Part shown: positions 1 through 11,756 of the stretch, in pieces
Layout: the number at the start of each line of letters is the position of its first letter
Numbering within the stretch: the stretch's first letter is position 1
Assembly (NCBI GenBank): GCA_905182995.1
Contig: CAJJDP010000014.1
Location: 522,711-586,710 of the forward strand
DNA: 64,000 bases
Direction of reading: 5' to 3'
Origin: Paramecium octaurelia
Lineage: Eukaryota; Ciliophora; Oligohymenophorea; Peniculida; Parameciidae
The notes under the pieces: model-generated
Told to the model about the DNA's origin: nothing
The model's database searches: none
Seen by the model: only the letters and a program-made list of their open reading frames with translations
Translations under genes and position numbers: made by a program

Positions 1-392
1 TTCCAATCTAAGATCTGACAACTATTTTTAGAGACCGTCATAATCGATTGATTTCATAGTATTATTGCCTAGTAAAATATTAATCTTTTATTTGATCAAT
101 TGTTAGTAATTGTATATACGTTTATTGATTTATTCTAACTATTCAAATATGTAATCCTATTCATCGTTTTCATCTCTTTTTTTTGCAGGGCTATCTGAAA
201 TGAATTTCTATGTTAACATAGTTTAACGATTATATTATTTAAAATTAAATTTGTAAGTTTTTTTCATTTGCCACATTTAATAAAGAGAAACTAGAAATAC
301 TCAAATATTAATATTTTAAATATTCAATGGCTTCACATTGTAATACAACCCCTTAGAAAATGCTCTAAAATTACAGCACTGATCATTCTTAA
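1..392. other. Left edge, no gene assigned
   Basis: AT-rich sequence upstream of the CCCH zinc-finger gene. The first 20 bases could be the 3' end of a gene lying outside the window (an in-frame TGA falls near position 17), but too little is visible to say. I see no RNA gene or repeat here. Confidence 0.5.
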
Positions 393-864
393 ATGTATGT
401 CTCTACTTGCAGTGATGGTTCTGACTAGGACACTGAGAATCTAATTAAATAACCTACAATAAGAAAGAAGAGCTTTGCCACACCAGGCGATAAAAATGAT
501 TAATCAGATGGCAAAAGACAATAATTAAGAACCAAAATCTGTCGGAACTTTCAAGAAAAAGGTTATTGCCAATACAAAGACAAGGTACATTTAAATGAAA
601 TGAAAGTGTTCTTTTATACATGAGCCACATAGAATAGAGAACTTTGGCAATAAACGAACTAAACCTTGTCGATCTTTCTTTTCCACGGGTGTCTGTCCAT
701 TAGGTCTAAATTGTCAGTATGCCCACTATGAAGTAATTGATAAAGAAGAACTACGAGATTTTGTAGAGAAGACATTCAGGGAACAAAAACTTATGGTTCC
801 CTTGCATCCAAGTATCAAATCAATTAACCAAATTAGACAAATTGTAGCTAGATATGAGAAATGA
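393..864 (+). CDS. Tandem CCCH zinc-finger RNA-binding protein (TIS11/tristetraprolin type)
   Basis: Two exons, 393-584 and 607-864, joined across a 22-nt intron, give 149 aa. Two fingers of the form C-x8-C-x5-C-x3-H are seen, the first at about residues 50-69 (split by the intron just after its third spacer) and the second at about 85-104, separated by 15 residues. This spacing is typical of tristetraprolin-like proteins, which bind AU-rich single-stranded RNA and control mRNA decay. The start is the first ATG in the frame; an overlapping ATG at 397 is out of frame. Without the intron the first finger would lose its third Cys and His, which supports the splice. The stop is TGA. The RNA targets cannot be told from sequence. 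Confidence 0.85.
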
Positions 865-1305
865 TTTATAAAGATTTTAACATTTGTATAAAATCTTTGG
901 AAGAAAGCTAAGCTTTAGAAGAGACGATTTACTTGTCAATATATGCAGAGAGTAATATAATATTTTATATTAATAGAAGAAATTCCATTTTCCTTAGACT
1001 TTGCTAAAGTGAGGTACAGGAATTCACCAACTTTCTATAATGATTCACCTATTATATATATATATCATGTTATTCTATTATGCCAAAAAATTCTTAAACA
1101 ATTATGTAAAACCATACATGAGTTTTATATTTAAAAATTAAACTTTTCTATTATTAGGAACTAGAAAATTAAATACATTTTCAAGATAAAACTCATTCTT
1201 TTCTTAATAATATATCAAGAAAAGAACTTATATTAAAGAATTAAAAAACGATATATATATATATTTACTATAACTTGATTTATAAAATAAAATCGAAATT
1301 TTGAT
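865..1305. other. Intergenic AT-rich DNA between convergent genes
   Basis: 441 nt between the 3' ends of the zinc-finger gene and the TPH gene. It contains several short TA dinucleotide runs (around 1050 and 1250) and no open frame resembling a known family. Confidence 0.5.
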
Positions 1306-2884
1306 TCATTCAGTTTAATAAAGTGCTTTCACCATTGGCAATATGTTCTTGCCATTATCCTTCCACTCTTCAATACATTGTTGAGCCCAAGAAGAGTATA
1401 CTTATTTTTCAGTTTAATTTCGCTGTTGCATTTGTAAAGATTCCTTCAATTCTTGCATATATTAGTTTTTTCGTTGTTACTTTTTCGCTTCCTTGTATAA
1501 ATATATATATTACTATCTATATTTTTTAATAATCCTATAAATCTTTATTCCTCTTTTTCAATACATCATTTTGTAGCTATTCTATTTATTCTAATTATTC
1601 TAACGCTTTTAATTTTTATTTAAAATCTACTTCCTATTCTGCCTATTAATTTGCCTTCTTTTATTATTAAATTTGAAGCTATTTCAATCTCATATTTTCT
1701 GCATCTTAAATCATTTATGTTTTTTCTAATTCCTTCTATTTCAATTCTTCATCCTATTTTTGTTTGAGTTCCTCTGCATGTTTTTAAATGGTTTACATAT
1801 AATTATCTTCTTATTATTTTTATTGTTCCACTCTAAGATCATAAATCTATTTTCTGAGTTATTCCTTTTTCTACTATTTTTAATTTTCCTAATAATATAT
1901 ATTAATTTTATACTCTATCTTTTCTCATCTATAACACTTTTTCTTTGTGAAATTCATGCTCAATTATTTTCTTATCCTCATCATCCAAAATGCTTTTCTC
2001 GAGTTCTTATAATTCTCTTCTCTTTTCCATGAATTCCTCATGTTCTTTGAGTAATTTCTACTGCTTATGCTTGATATCTAATTTTTATTGTCTAAGTTAT
2101 GCTTAATTATTACTCTCTGAAAATTTCATCTTCCTCTGCTTTCTTCTTAATTAATTATCCTTCTTGTTTATCTAACATCATTTCCTTCAAATATCTCTCC
2201 TTGACTTATTTATGTTAATCAGCTAAGATCTCATTGCATTCTTTTTTCTTCTTTGCTTATTTCTCTTTTCTCACCATTAATTCCTATTCTTTATAATATT
2301 CCTGCATTTCATACTCCTTTTCCTTTTCCTCTTCATGTATTTTTCTGAGTTCTTTTTATTCCCTATTAATTGCATTCAATTATTCATTAGTTCTCTCAAC
2401 TTCACTTAACATCATTTATGCCTTCAAATTACGAACACTAGATTTTGTTAATTTTATCATACTCTGCTCTTTGATCAAATATTTTTTAATTCGATTCTTT
2501 TACAAGTTCATTTTTAAGTCTCTCTTAATACTCTTCCTCTTCTCTATCAATTTTTCTTCGTTCTTCTTCTTCCTTAGTGAACCTCTCTAATTTCTCAGCC
2601 TCTTTTTATTGTCTTTACTTTGTTATTCTCTATGCCCAAAGCCTTTAATTATCAAGTGTCTATTGATATATTTAATGTTACTTTTTTGGTTTATTTCTCA
2701 CCTTATATATGATTTTTAATCTAATATAATTCACTTAAAGCAATAACTGATACAGAATTAACTTATTCTTATTTAATGCTTGGCAATTAAATGGATTACT
2801 AATTTATTTAAATTCTTAAATTACAACTTTGGATTAAACAGCAGCCTGCTCTTCTGTTGAATATCTCGATTTTGCCTTGCTCAT
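1306..2884 (-). CDS. TPH-type coiled-coil ciliary protein (CFAP210/CFAP53-like)
   Basis: Reads from ATG at 2884 to TGA at 1306. Four introns of 25, 22, 25 and 22 nt restore one frame of about 494 aa; the first 150 codons are open without splicing, so a further in-phase intron there is possible. The protein is almost wholly Glu/Lys/Arg/Gln-rich helix, as in trichohyalin-plectin-homology proteins that line the inside or outside of ciliary doublet microtubules. The C-terminus holds a tryptophan-bearing helix, SSWAQQCIEEWKDNGKNI, similar in style to the tails of CFAP210/CFAP53. The family call rests on composition and this tail; the exact orthologue is unsure. Its apparent open frame on the + strand is a shadow of the coiled coil. 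Confidence 0.7.
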
Positions 2885-3025
2885 AATAATATATAATTAA
2901 ATAATTATATTATAAAGAATAATAGACTCCATCTAATTTTGTTATTGAGAAATGACTAGCATTTATAGATAAAGTTAATCAATATGGACAAAAATTAATT
3001 AAATGGGATGAGAATTAAAACAAAA

Positions 3026-4240
3026 TCATTATGGAAGGGTTTATAGATTTTGTGAAGGCTTCTTTTCTATTCTTATTTTTGAGACCTCGCAATATTTTGG
3101 CATAGAAAATTTTTTCTTTATCGATGCAAATTACTTTTTATCTTAATTTTACAATAGACTGCACATTTCCTTTGCGCATATTCTAATGTCCAATTCATTT
3201 AATCCAGTAAGTGGTACCATCTAATCCTAATTCCATGAAGGATGGATTCGTCTAATTTTATGGACCAGATAGATAGAAGCACTGGCCAATACATTGTTTG
3301 AAAATTAGATCATTGAATATTCTAAAACTGAGAGTTCTATTAAATATCTAAAAATAAATTAAAAGATGTTGATTACCTTGCTAGCATGTAATTTTTTTGA
3401 TCCAATTTTGCTGTCTCTTAATAAACATTCAACATTCTAAGAGGACTCGTTGTGAGAAAATCAAATCCCAACAGTGAGATTATTTTTCCCTCAGTTGCCA
3501 GGATTTCTTCTTTTGTATATGCATTGTCACAAACATACACCAAGTCTCTTACATGAGGAACAGTATAAACTTCTTCATATTTGGATGCTATGAATAAGGC
3601 AGTCACTCCATAAAGTTAAAATTTGGATTTTGAAATTTAGTGAATTTCAAGTACTCTCAAATTTATTACATAATTTACCTATCAATTATTGAAATAGTTA
3701 AAAATAGTGTTTCTGTATCTAATTTGAATTTAAAATGAACATCCACTATCCAATCAAGTAAGATACTGCGCATTTTTTCTGTAATCTCAGTTTGAAATTA
3801 TAAAGCATTCAGTTTGTAATTGGATCGACACTACATTAAATTAGATTAATTACGCTTTTTTATCTCATATATTGCACAATTTCTTTTTTATATGCATTGA
3901 CAGATTATGGATTATCATTTTTTTGAGGTAATTAGAAGCTTTTATTTGTTAATAATGTAGTAACTCCGCTAGTGATACTGAGGTTTCTACCATTTCGTAA
4001 AGGCATAGACATATTTGAGTCTGTTTTGACTCTATGAAATCCTTCTTTTGTACGATTACTAGATTCATCATTTAATTTCAATTATGGTTTTTAAGGTGGG
4101 ATCATTGTGTGGAATGAGTTTGATGACTTCTCTCTGATTGCCAGTGATGATTGTACTCTTTGATGTTTGGTGCCATTGTTAAAATTTTCTTTATTAAAAT
4201 CAGCAACACAAAAAAAGCGTGGGATTTGATTTGTTTTCAT
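3026..4240 (-). CDS. Mitotic-type (A/B) cyclin
   Basis: Three introns (3831-3853, 3656-3678, 3348-3376) splice to 379 aa. After a Ser/Asn-rich N-terminus of about 130 residues comes the cyclin box: [17 protein letters not shown], then [14 protein letters not shown] and the helix that ends [12 protein letters not shown], followed by the second cyclin fold ending near residue 360. The MRxILxDW motif and its Lys/Glu partners that hold CDK are present. Such cyclins activate CDK1-type kinases in the cell cycle; ciliates carry expanded cyclin sets, some used in meiosis, so the stage is not predictable. I did not see a clear RxxL destruction box. It sits only 51 nt from the next gene upstream on the same strand. 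Confidence 0.88.
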
Positions 4241-4291
4241 TTTGAATATAAATTATTTAACGGAAAAATACTATTAAATTAAATTAATTAT

Positions 4292-6161
4292 TCATTTACG
4301 AGAACCTTTAGATCTCCAATCAATGGGCTTCTTATCTTTATTCTTATCTATCTCCATTTGTTTGTCATTATCTTGTCCAAAACCCCACTTTCAAATTAAT
4401 ACGAATTAAATTACCTATTCCTCTATTTTAGTAATAGAAGTTTATTTATTAGTGTTATTATTCTCATTATCTTCAGAGGGCCGTTATCGTTTATAAATAG
4501 AATTTGATTTATTGTTTTGTTCTCTAATAAGGTGATTGAGAGAATGCTTCTTTTTTACATTTTATGAATCAATTTTCATGGAATTACCCGAGATATTATG
4601 AGGACTGGTTTCATCTAATTAGCCTTTCTATTCGCTTTCCTCATATTCCATCAACTAAAGCTATTCTTTTGGTTGAGTATCGAGGTTTTATTTTTTAGCG
4701 CTTTGATTGTGAGGCCAACAACTAGGGTTTGTGATAGTTTATCTGAAAATGGTTTCTGTTTATTTCTAATAAAATAGAACGTAGGCCTAAGAATCAACAA
4801 TTACTTTCTCAGGGTCTTAGATCTACAATTAGAACAATAATACCTTAAGGACTGCATCATCGTTGTACATATACCATTAATTATCAACTCTATGTTTGCA
4901 AATAGATACATAATGGCCATATTGCAAAGAACCATGGTGTTATGCTACTGCATATAAATTATAAACAGTATCGTTCTATTAAAAACAATAAGGAGACATA
5001 TCTAATTAATTGAGAGGGAAGTTGACTTTCTAAGTGATTTTACCAGTCGACTTAGTTCCATATTCGAATCTCTTAAGGTGGATGATTAAAATATTGGGCA
5101 ATTTCCATATTCTAATACCTTTTTTACAATCTCTGGTCTCCTAACATTTAGGACATTTCCATTAGATGGTTTCATCCTATTGAAATTGATCTAAACACTC
5201 TGTCAATTCACAAGTGATGTCCTATTTTAATTGAGAACTCCCAAGAGATTTAGATAAAAACGATTACTATTATTATTATTGTTATTATTGTTATTTTTAT
5301 TGTTTGATAGGTAAATTTAGAAAGAGGAACGGTTCCCATTTATGACTTCGATAATGACATGATTTGCATTCAACTTAAGATTTCAATTATCCCTAAAACA
5401 AATCAACCACAATACTCTTATTGATTTTAAGGTGCTCACCCCAAGATTCTGCAGCCCATTCTTCTTTTGGCTCACCTGTATAATCCTTTTCTTTGATATT
5501 CTCCTTCTTCTTGCATCTATTCAAATCTTCATGAATCATATCTAATAAATAACTCAACAACTCTTAACAATCTTCCTGTTCTAATTAAATGTGCTAATTG
5601 TTTACATCCTATTTCAAAGCGCTTTGAGTATTTCTGTATCAACAAAAGTAACCGTAAAGGATCTACCCAATTCTCATATTATTTTTATTTCATTTGATTG
5701 TCCTTACTCTTGTCCTTTGCATCATTCCCCTGAATTATAGTACTCATTCCAATACTTCTTTCATCCTTCCAAATATCACTAAGCAATTAAGCAAAGCATT
5801 CAGTCACCTAACCTTTTGATCCTAACTTGCTATTCCTGTTAATTTCCTTTTCAAAAACCCTCGATAACATATAATCAAGTAAAGGTTATGTATGACTTAA
5901 ACAATGTATTGCACTGTTGAAATAACATGTGTTACCCAAATTTTTTAAACCTACTACACCATGAACAACCATAATTTCCTAATGTTTGTCTATTTTTCTG
6001 ACAATTAATGGAATAGTATGGTAACCTTATTGAAGTTTCATGTATGGATCTGTTATTGTTAATTTCTATTTGTTAGTAGTCTTAAAATTAGCAAGATTAT
6101 TAGCCTACGATTCCTCATAAACAACTGGAATTGTAAGAGATCTACTCGCTCCACTTCCCAT
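4292..6161 (-). CDS. USP-family ubiquitin C-terminal hydrolase with possible N-myristoylation
   Basis: Introns at 5634-5652 (19 nt), 4823-4843 and 4388-4414 give a 600-aa protein. The Cys box [13 protein letters not shown] places the catalytic Cys near residue 79; a [20 protein letters not shown] block, a CxxC...CxxC zinc-ribbon (ECKSCHY and KCPKCQE), HLKRF, and the His box [14 protein letters not shown] follow in the usual USP order, so the enzyme looks complete. It should remove ubiquitin from substrates. The N-terminus MGSGASRS fits N-myristoyl transferase preference (Gly2, Ser6), suggesting membrane anchoring. A run of ten Gln, written in mixed CAA/TAA/TAG codons, sits between the two CxxC halves. 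The C-terminus of about 170 residues is charged and low-complexity. Confidence 0.9.
5264..5293 (-). repeat. Poly-glutamine codon run inside the USP gene
   Basis: Ten consecutive glutamine codons, mostly TAA with CAA and TAG mixed in. It lies in the insertion between the two zinc-ribbon CxxC pairs, a place where USP proteins tolerate length changes. Confidence 0.85.
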
Positions 6162-6376
6162 ATTAAAAATATATATATATAAAAAGTAATAAATTCAATA
6201 TCATTAAAATGAGAAATCTAAGTTATTCTTAAAGCAATTTAAATTGATATGATCATTTCTGAAATGATTGTCCTTTCATATTCACTTATATGAAGATATT
6301 TAAGATGGTAAAATTAATCTAATTAAATCTATCTGAAAAATTGTCTGTTCATAATTAAAAAGTACATAATATTAAT

Positions 6377-7894
6377 TCATTACTGTACTTAAATGTTAGA
6401 TTCCACAAACATCTAAATATTATCATACGTCATTTCTTATTAATTCCAAAATATTGCTTTTCTTTGACCATTCTTTTGGAGAAATAGAATGATATCAGGT
6501 GTTGATCGAGGATAATAAAGATCAGTAAAATCATTCAATCTTATATCTATTTCTGCAAATAATAATCTCTAATCCTCTCTATAATGGTACGCTAATTCTT
6601 CATAAATTGGATTCAATTCCTCACAAGGTTAACAACCTTTTACGTGATATTTCAATAATATATATTTGTTACTCTACTTTATTTCTGTATCATAGTTTTC
6701 GCCAACAATTGTCTATTGTATTTAATATTTATGTTACTTTAACGAGTGAATTTGCTTGTTCATAATCAGGTATTGACTCTGATAATTTGTACGAACTGAT
6801 TTTACTTTGTCTTAAATTAAACACAAAGGATTTAATTCCATTTACTGAAAAATCTGGACCTTCATATTTATATTTAAGTTTCCCATTCAAAGCTACGATC
6901 TTAGGAATTATTCCATTATTGACACCTAATTCATCAAGGTAGTTGAAGTATTAGTCATTCTGAATGTTTATTTTTGAAAATTAGTAAGAACTATTGAAAC
7001 TTATTGCAACTTCTTTAAAAGATGATTCAGCTTATCTTGATGATTCATCTAAATTAGTAAATAAAATAAAGGAGAAGCTGGTTGCTTAAAATATTAATTC
7101 ATATGATTCTGAATTTAATTCTGGAATTAAAGGAAGTGAATGTTTAAGAATAAATTTTTTTATATTTTCAAGAGTGATTAAATGATTAAAAGTTAATTCT
7201 TCATTTGTCTCTTTTTTATAGAATTTTAAACTCAATAGGTCATTCTTTTGATAGTGTGTTGAGTAAGCAAATACTATATTTGGGTTAGTATTTTATATAG
7301 CAACTTAATAGAATGTATCAAAACTAATATCATAATTCAGGGAAGAATTTTTTTAATAGAAAAGAACATTTTTATTCTCTTCTAGTAATGAGTTAAATTC
7401 TGATTAAGAGAATATTTCTTTCGGATGATTATTACCATTAAAAAACTAAATAGAATAAAAAATAAAACTACTTCTTAAATCCATTGCTAAACTAAATGGG
7501 ACTTTTTTTTGCCAATGTACATATGCGGAATTTCATTTTAAAATAGCATTATAGTTGGTGTTTCCACAATACCATAGGCTTAAATAGATTAAAAAGCAGA
7601 AAAATCATTTTTTCCAACATCATATATTGCATAAGTGATATTCAATTAATCAGTTTAGTTTTTAAGGATGTTTAACTCGTTAAAGAATTGCTAACTATAA
7701 GGACATTATTATTAGTAAAAGGTGATAAGAATGTTTGGATTTTCTACAATTATTAAGCTATTATTATTAGGACCAATTATTAGTGGATCGAATAGTTATA
7801 GATGAGTATTAGTATTGCTTATTTAAGGAGAGTGTGATTAGGAGTTGCTTGCTTAAGAATAGGCAAGGAAAACAAATATAATTATATTTAACAT
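6377..7894 (-). CDS. Secreted thioredoxin/PDI-like protein with two thioredoxin folds
   Basis: Two introns (7446-7471 and 6713-6737) yield 488 aa. A hydrophobic N-terminus (MLNIIIFVFLAYSQ) looks like a signal peptide, so the protein probably enters the ER. The first thioredoxin-like region (about residues 50-150) has the active-site position as QCPYSQQF, with only one Cys of the usual CxxC pair. The last region (about residues 370-480) begins KTIVGENYD and has KGCQPCEELNPIYEELA, a CQPC active site in the place where PDI has CGHC. The length matches PDI (about 500 aa), but no KDEL-like tail is seen; the protein ends NIQVQQ. The missing Cys implies an isomerase or chaperone role for the first domain. 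Confidence 0.75.
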
Positions 7895-8046
7895 ATTAAT
7901 AAAAGTAATCAGCAATTTATAAAGGTATAAAAAATAAAGAATTAAAATCCCAATTAAGTAGAATCAAAATATAATGCAATATTATTTTATTGGTAAATAA
8001 AAAGTTTTTTATTATTATTATTTAAATTGTCTAATTTAATCGAATA
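7895..8046. promoter_or_regulatory. Divergent intergenic region, PDI-like / cfap45
   Basis: 152 nt separate the start codons of two genes transcribed away from each other, so both promoters must lie here. The DNA is nearly all A and T and no motif stands out by eye. Confidence 0.45.
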
Positions 8047-9680
8047 ATGGTATCAAAATCTTTTTATTGAATTATAGAATAGCAAGCTAAGTAAAAGGTC
8101 TAAAAAGAGTCTTTTGGCAGAGGAAACCTAAAGTATGATAAAAATGCATAATGTAGATAAATAAAGAAGTGAAGAATAGACAGAGTTGATTGTAAATAAT
8201 GTTCGAAATGGTGATGCTTCTAGTCCAGAGGTGGTTGTGATTGGGGAAGGGGAATTGTAGAGGATGAAAGTAAGAAGATTTAATATATATGCTTTAAGAA
8301 TAATGCAATTATTACGACTAAAGAAGAGCAATTACACTAAAAGAAATTGCTTGAGGAATAGAAAGAGAAGTAGATGGCTGCTGCCAAAGCGAAAAAATAA
8401 AGGATGATGCAAATGGAAGAAGAAAAAAAAAAATAAGTTCCGTTGACATCATAATAAGAGGAGGATAAAGTTGTAAAAGATTCACTTCTTGCAAGAGTAC
8501 TTGTTGATTCCATTCGTATTTTAGGCAGCAGAAATAATGAATGAGTAGATGGATGATGTTAAGGAAATGAATAAGATGGTAATGTATGCTAAATGTGTAA
8601 CTGTTCGAGATAAGCAATTACAAGAGAAAAAGGAATTGATTAATCAATATAAGGTTTAGGAAAAGAGAAAGGATTTGATGATGGAAATAGAAAGATTGAA
8701 ATCCATTAAATATCATGAAGAGAAAGATAAATAGAGAAAAGTTGAATAAAAGCATGGGCATGATATTATAATTGAATAAATTAAAGAGAGAGAGTTGGTT
8801 AGATTGAAAGATAAGGAAGAATAAGAAAGAGAAGGATAAGTTATGTTGAAAAAGATTAAGCAACTATAATAAGAGGAAGCATAAAAAGCTATGCAAAAAA
8901 AAGTATCATAACAGAAGGTCCAAGAAGAAATCTTAGAAGCCAATGACAGAGCCATCTTAGTAAAAGAAAAAAGAAAGTTGGAAGAGAGAGAAGAAGAAGA
9001 AATGATAGTCAAATACAATTTACAAAAAGCACAGAAAGAAGCTGAACTCTTAGAGGAGCAAAGGAGGATTAAAGAAGAGAAAGAACGCGAAGTTTAAAGG
9101 CTGAGGGAAATGCAAGAAAAAGCATAAGATAGATAAGCTGAATTAGATGCATTAAGAGCCAAGAGAGCTATGGAATAAAATGAAAGATAAGCAAGAGAAA
9201 AGGAAAGAAAAGAAGCAGAATTAAAAATGAGATTAAATCATGAAGTACATGAAGCTAGGAAATTGTAATAATATGAAAAACAGGATAGACTAGAAGAATA
9301 AGTATAATTAAATCTCTACTAATATAGGCTAGATTAGAACGAGATGAATTTTAAAGAGTTATATAGAAATAGAAATAAGAACGAGAAAATGAACTTAAGT
9401 TATTTCATGATAAAGAAGCTCTTGTTAAAAAGCATGCAGATGAATTAAGAAAACAAATTTCTTTGAATGAGGAGAAAAGAAAATAAGAAGAAAGAGATAA
9501 GTAATTTCCTCTTAATAATTTAGATTAGAGGAAGGAAAAAAGATTAGAGACAAAATGTTGAATGAAAAAAAACTGTTAGAAAATATCAAAGATACAAAAT
9601 TAAGAGCATTAAATGATAATGGAATTGCTGATAAATACAAAGCTGAGTTAGCTCGAAAAAAAATCAATATATTAATTTGA
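8047..9680 (+). CDS. CFAP45: Cilia- and flagella-associated protein 45 (microtubule inner protein)
   Basis: Six introns (8050-8077, 8133-8156, 8270-8298, 8497-8524, 9302-9327, 9501-9523) leave 492 codons exactly, a 491-aa coiled-coil protein. Colinear landmarks of CFAP45 are present: the N-terminal VVVIGEGELQRMK, the MVMYAKCVTVRDKQ block, MQEKAQDRQAELDALRAKR, and the C-terminal ALNDNGIADKYKAELARKK. CFAP45 binds inside the lumen of doublet microtubules in motile cilia. The first intron follows the start codon directly, so exon 1 codes for Met only; this start was chosen because the next exon reads on in frame through the second intron. An ATG at 8135 falls inside the proposed second intron and is the alternative start. 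Confidence 0.92.
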
Positions 9681-9909
9681 AATTTGAAAAATTATTTTAT
9701 AAATATATATTTTAAATAATTGACTAGCAATTTCATCTAGTAGACTTTCAAGATTTTAATATTAATACTAATTTTTATAAGCAAAACATAGAACAATTTC
9801 AATTATAACGATATTATCGAACAATTCAAATGATAATAAGTACTTTTAGGGATTAAAAACAATAAATCATTTTAATAAAAATTAATAAAACTTTTAAATC
9901 AAACTATAA

Positions 9910-11420
9910 TCATGAATTTCCTTTGAAGTTAATATTTGATATTCTAAATTTTTAAATTAGGGTTTCTCTTTTATTTTTATTAAAACAGGTGATCTAAAAA
10001 TTAGTACAAAATACCTTTAAAGTTTTGTCTTTACTAGATGTGCATAAGATTTCTTCTTCGTCATTCCATAAGATTTTAGTGATAGGGCCATTATGAAGCT
10101 TGATTTCATAAATGGGAATTTTTCTTTAAACATCCCAAACTGTAACATATCCTTCTTAATTCCCTATGTAAACTTCATCTCTTAAATGAGACCATGCAAT
10201 ACATCTACTTTTAATTTTGTTTTTGAATTAAGTAGCTTCCTGTTTTTAAAATTCCTTTTAGGTTATATTTAAATTAATACTTTATCAAAAATATTAAGCA
10301 CTATTGCTTAACCTGTTTAAAATCCAATAGCTATGATTGTATCTTTGGATTTTTTAATGATAAGATCCCTAATAAATTATAAGTTAGTATCCAGACTAAA
10401 TATTAAAGTATCTAAATTGTAAGCATAAATGATTCCACCTCTGTCTCCAATAAATGAATAATCCCTGTCTTCATCATATTTCAAACAAGTTAATTCATGC
10501 TTATGATGAATATCTCAAAAGTTAAGTTATCAAAATTACCAATATAAATTTAACTTTTATTTATACTCATTACTTTATATCTTTAATCTTTACTTACAGA
10601 ATATATATTGTCTCCTTAAATATGCAAACCCATAATCCTGCCACCATGTTATTGAAAGTCTTAAGATTAGAGCATATGCTTTTTTGATTTGAATTAAAGA
10701 TGATTGATTATTCCATTATCCAATCTCAAAATTACATATACAATTTACCCTACTAAAATGTTGTTCTTAGTAACACACATGCAAATTGGTTATGAGTTGT
10801 ATTTCTTTCTCCAAATCATTTATGGCCCAATATAACAATCCAAATATCCCAAAGGTTTGAGATTAGAAGTAGCTATCACTTCTTACCAAGGGAACTTCAT
10901 ATTGTGAAAATTTCTAGTTGCTCTACTTAATGGGTTCATCTCTGCTAATAGAACAAATATTGCATCATCATAAAAATAGAAATCCCTTAGACCTAACTCA
11001 AATGTTCCTACATAATCTAATTATAATTTAGATATTGTAAATGACGGAGATTAGATAAATTCTTTAAAAATTATTGAGTTGACAATTTGTTCATTCTATA
11101 AAATTTGCTTTAAATAATCTTCTAGTCCTTTTCTTCTTTGAATTATCTGTTATTCAGTTTTTCTTACAATAAAGGTTGTGTATGTCTGCTTTGGCAGCTA
11201 AGGAATATTGTTCCCAAAATATTCTCTTAGTCTTTAGTTGAATTACTTAAACTGTTTAAACCTTATGCTAAATACAGTGAGGATACCTTTTCTCGATTCT
11301 CCAAGATTTATTTTCATAATTAATTTCTATTTCGTATAAGATGACCTTTTCATTATCAAAACTAGGATAGTGGTTTTTAATTAGAACCTTAATTTTATTA
11401 ATGTTATACATTACTTCCAT
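9910..11420 (-). CDS. PX-domain plus WD40/beta-propeller protein
   Basis: Four introns of 19, 26, 26 and 21 nt give 472 aa. Residues about 1-120 form a PX (phox) domain: a basic strand region, PQLPKQTYTTFIVRK with the proline loop, then RRKGLEDYLKQIL and FKEFIQSPS, the classical end of the fold. PX domains bind phosphoinositides, usually PI3P on endosomes. The remainder has repeating beta-propeller blades, for example CLKYDEDRDYSFIGDRGG, YIGNQEGYVTVWDVQRK and HNGPITKILWNDEEE. The combination suggests an endosomal scaffold. The final 25 residues after the last blade are basic. The basic residue that contacts the 3-phosphate is not unambiguous, so lipid specificity is unknown. Confidence 0.75.
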
Positions 11421-11517
11421 AAAACCTTAAAGTTAATTAAAAAATAAAAATTATATTGAATATATATAATTTCATTGAATTATTTTTGGTTTCCAATATT
11501 CTATACTTTTTTTGTTC

Positions 11518-11751
11518 TCAATTATGATTTTCCTTGATTTCATTACGATTGAGTCTTCTTCTCATATTAATAAATCTTCTAGATAACGCTTTATTTCCTT
11601 AATAATAGTATAACCCTTTAAGAATTGACCCATTAATATTGGCAATAAAAATTTTGTCCTCTTCTCAGGTTAACAGTATTTTGAAATTAATATCTTCTTG
11701 TTCTACTGCCGAATTTAACATTAGTAATTCAAAATAATTGAAGTTATTCAT
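11518..11751 (-). pseudogene. Small frame interrupted by TGA (gene fragment or unresolved intron)
   Basis: From ATG at 11751 the frame reads 28 codons, meets TGA at 11665-11667, then continues open for 48 codons to a second TGA at 11518. The downstream part (EEDKIFIANINGSILKG, then an Arg-rich tail) resembles one beta-propeller strand. No GT...AG pair of normal intron size removes the TGA. A competing frame is also open across the same bases. I cannot tell a pseudogene from a misread join. Confidence 0.3.
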
Positions 11752-11756
11752 TTTTA

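Noticed and set aside
1323..2032. Open frames on the + strand over the TPH gene
   Set aside because: They are the antisense of a Glu/Lys/Gln-rich coiled coil (Phe/Leu/Ile/Ser-rich shadow); the minus-strand gene has exact intron phase and a recognisable family.
5264..5293. Microsatellite or transposon trace
   Set aside because: It is in frame inside the USP coding region, with mixed glutamine codons, so it is a poly-Q tract and not a mobile element.
8128..9018. Minus-strand open frames over cfap45
   Set aside because: Shadow of the coiled-coil gene; low-complexity Phe/Leu/Ser with no signal other than complementarity.
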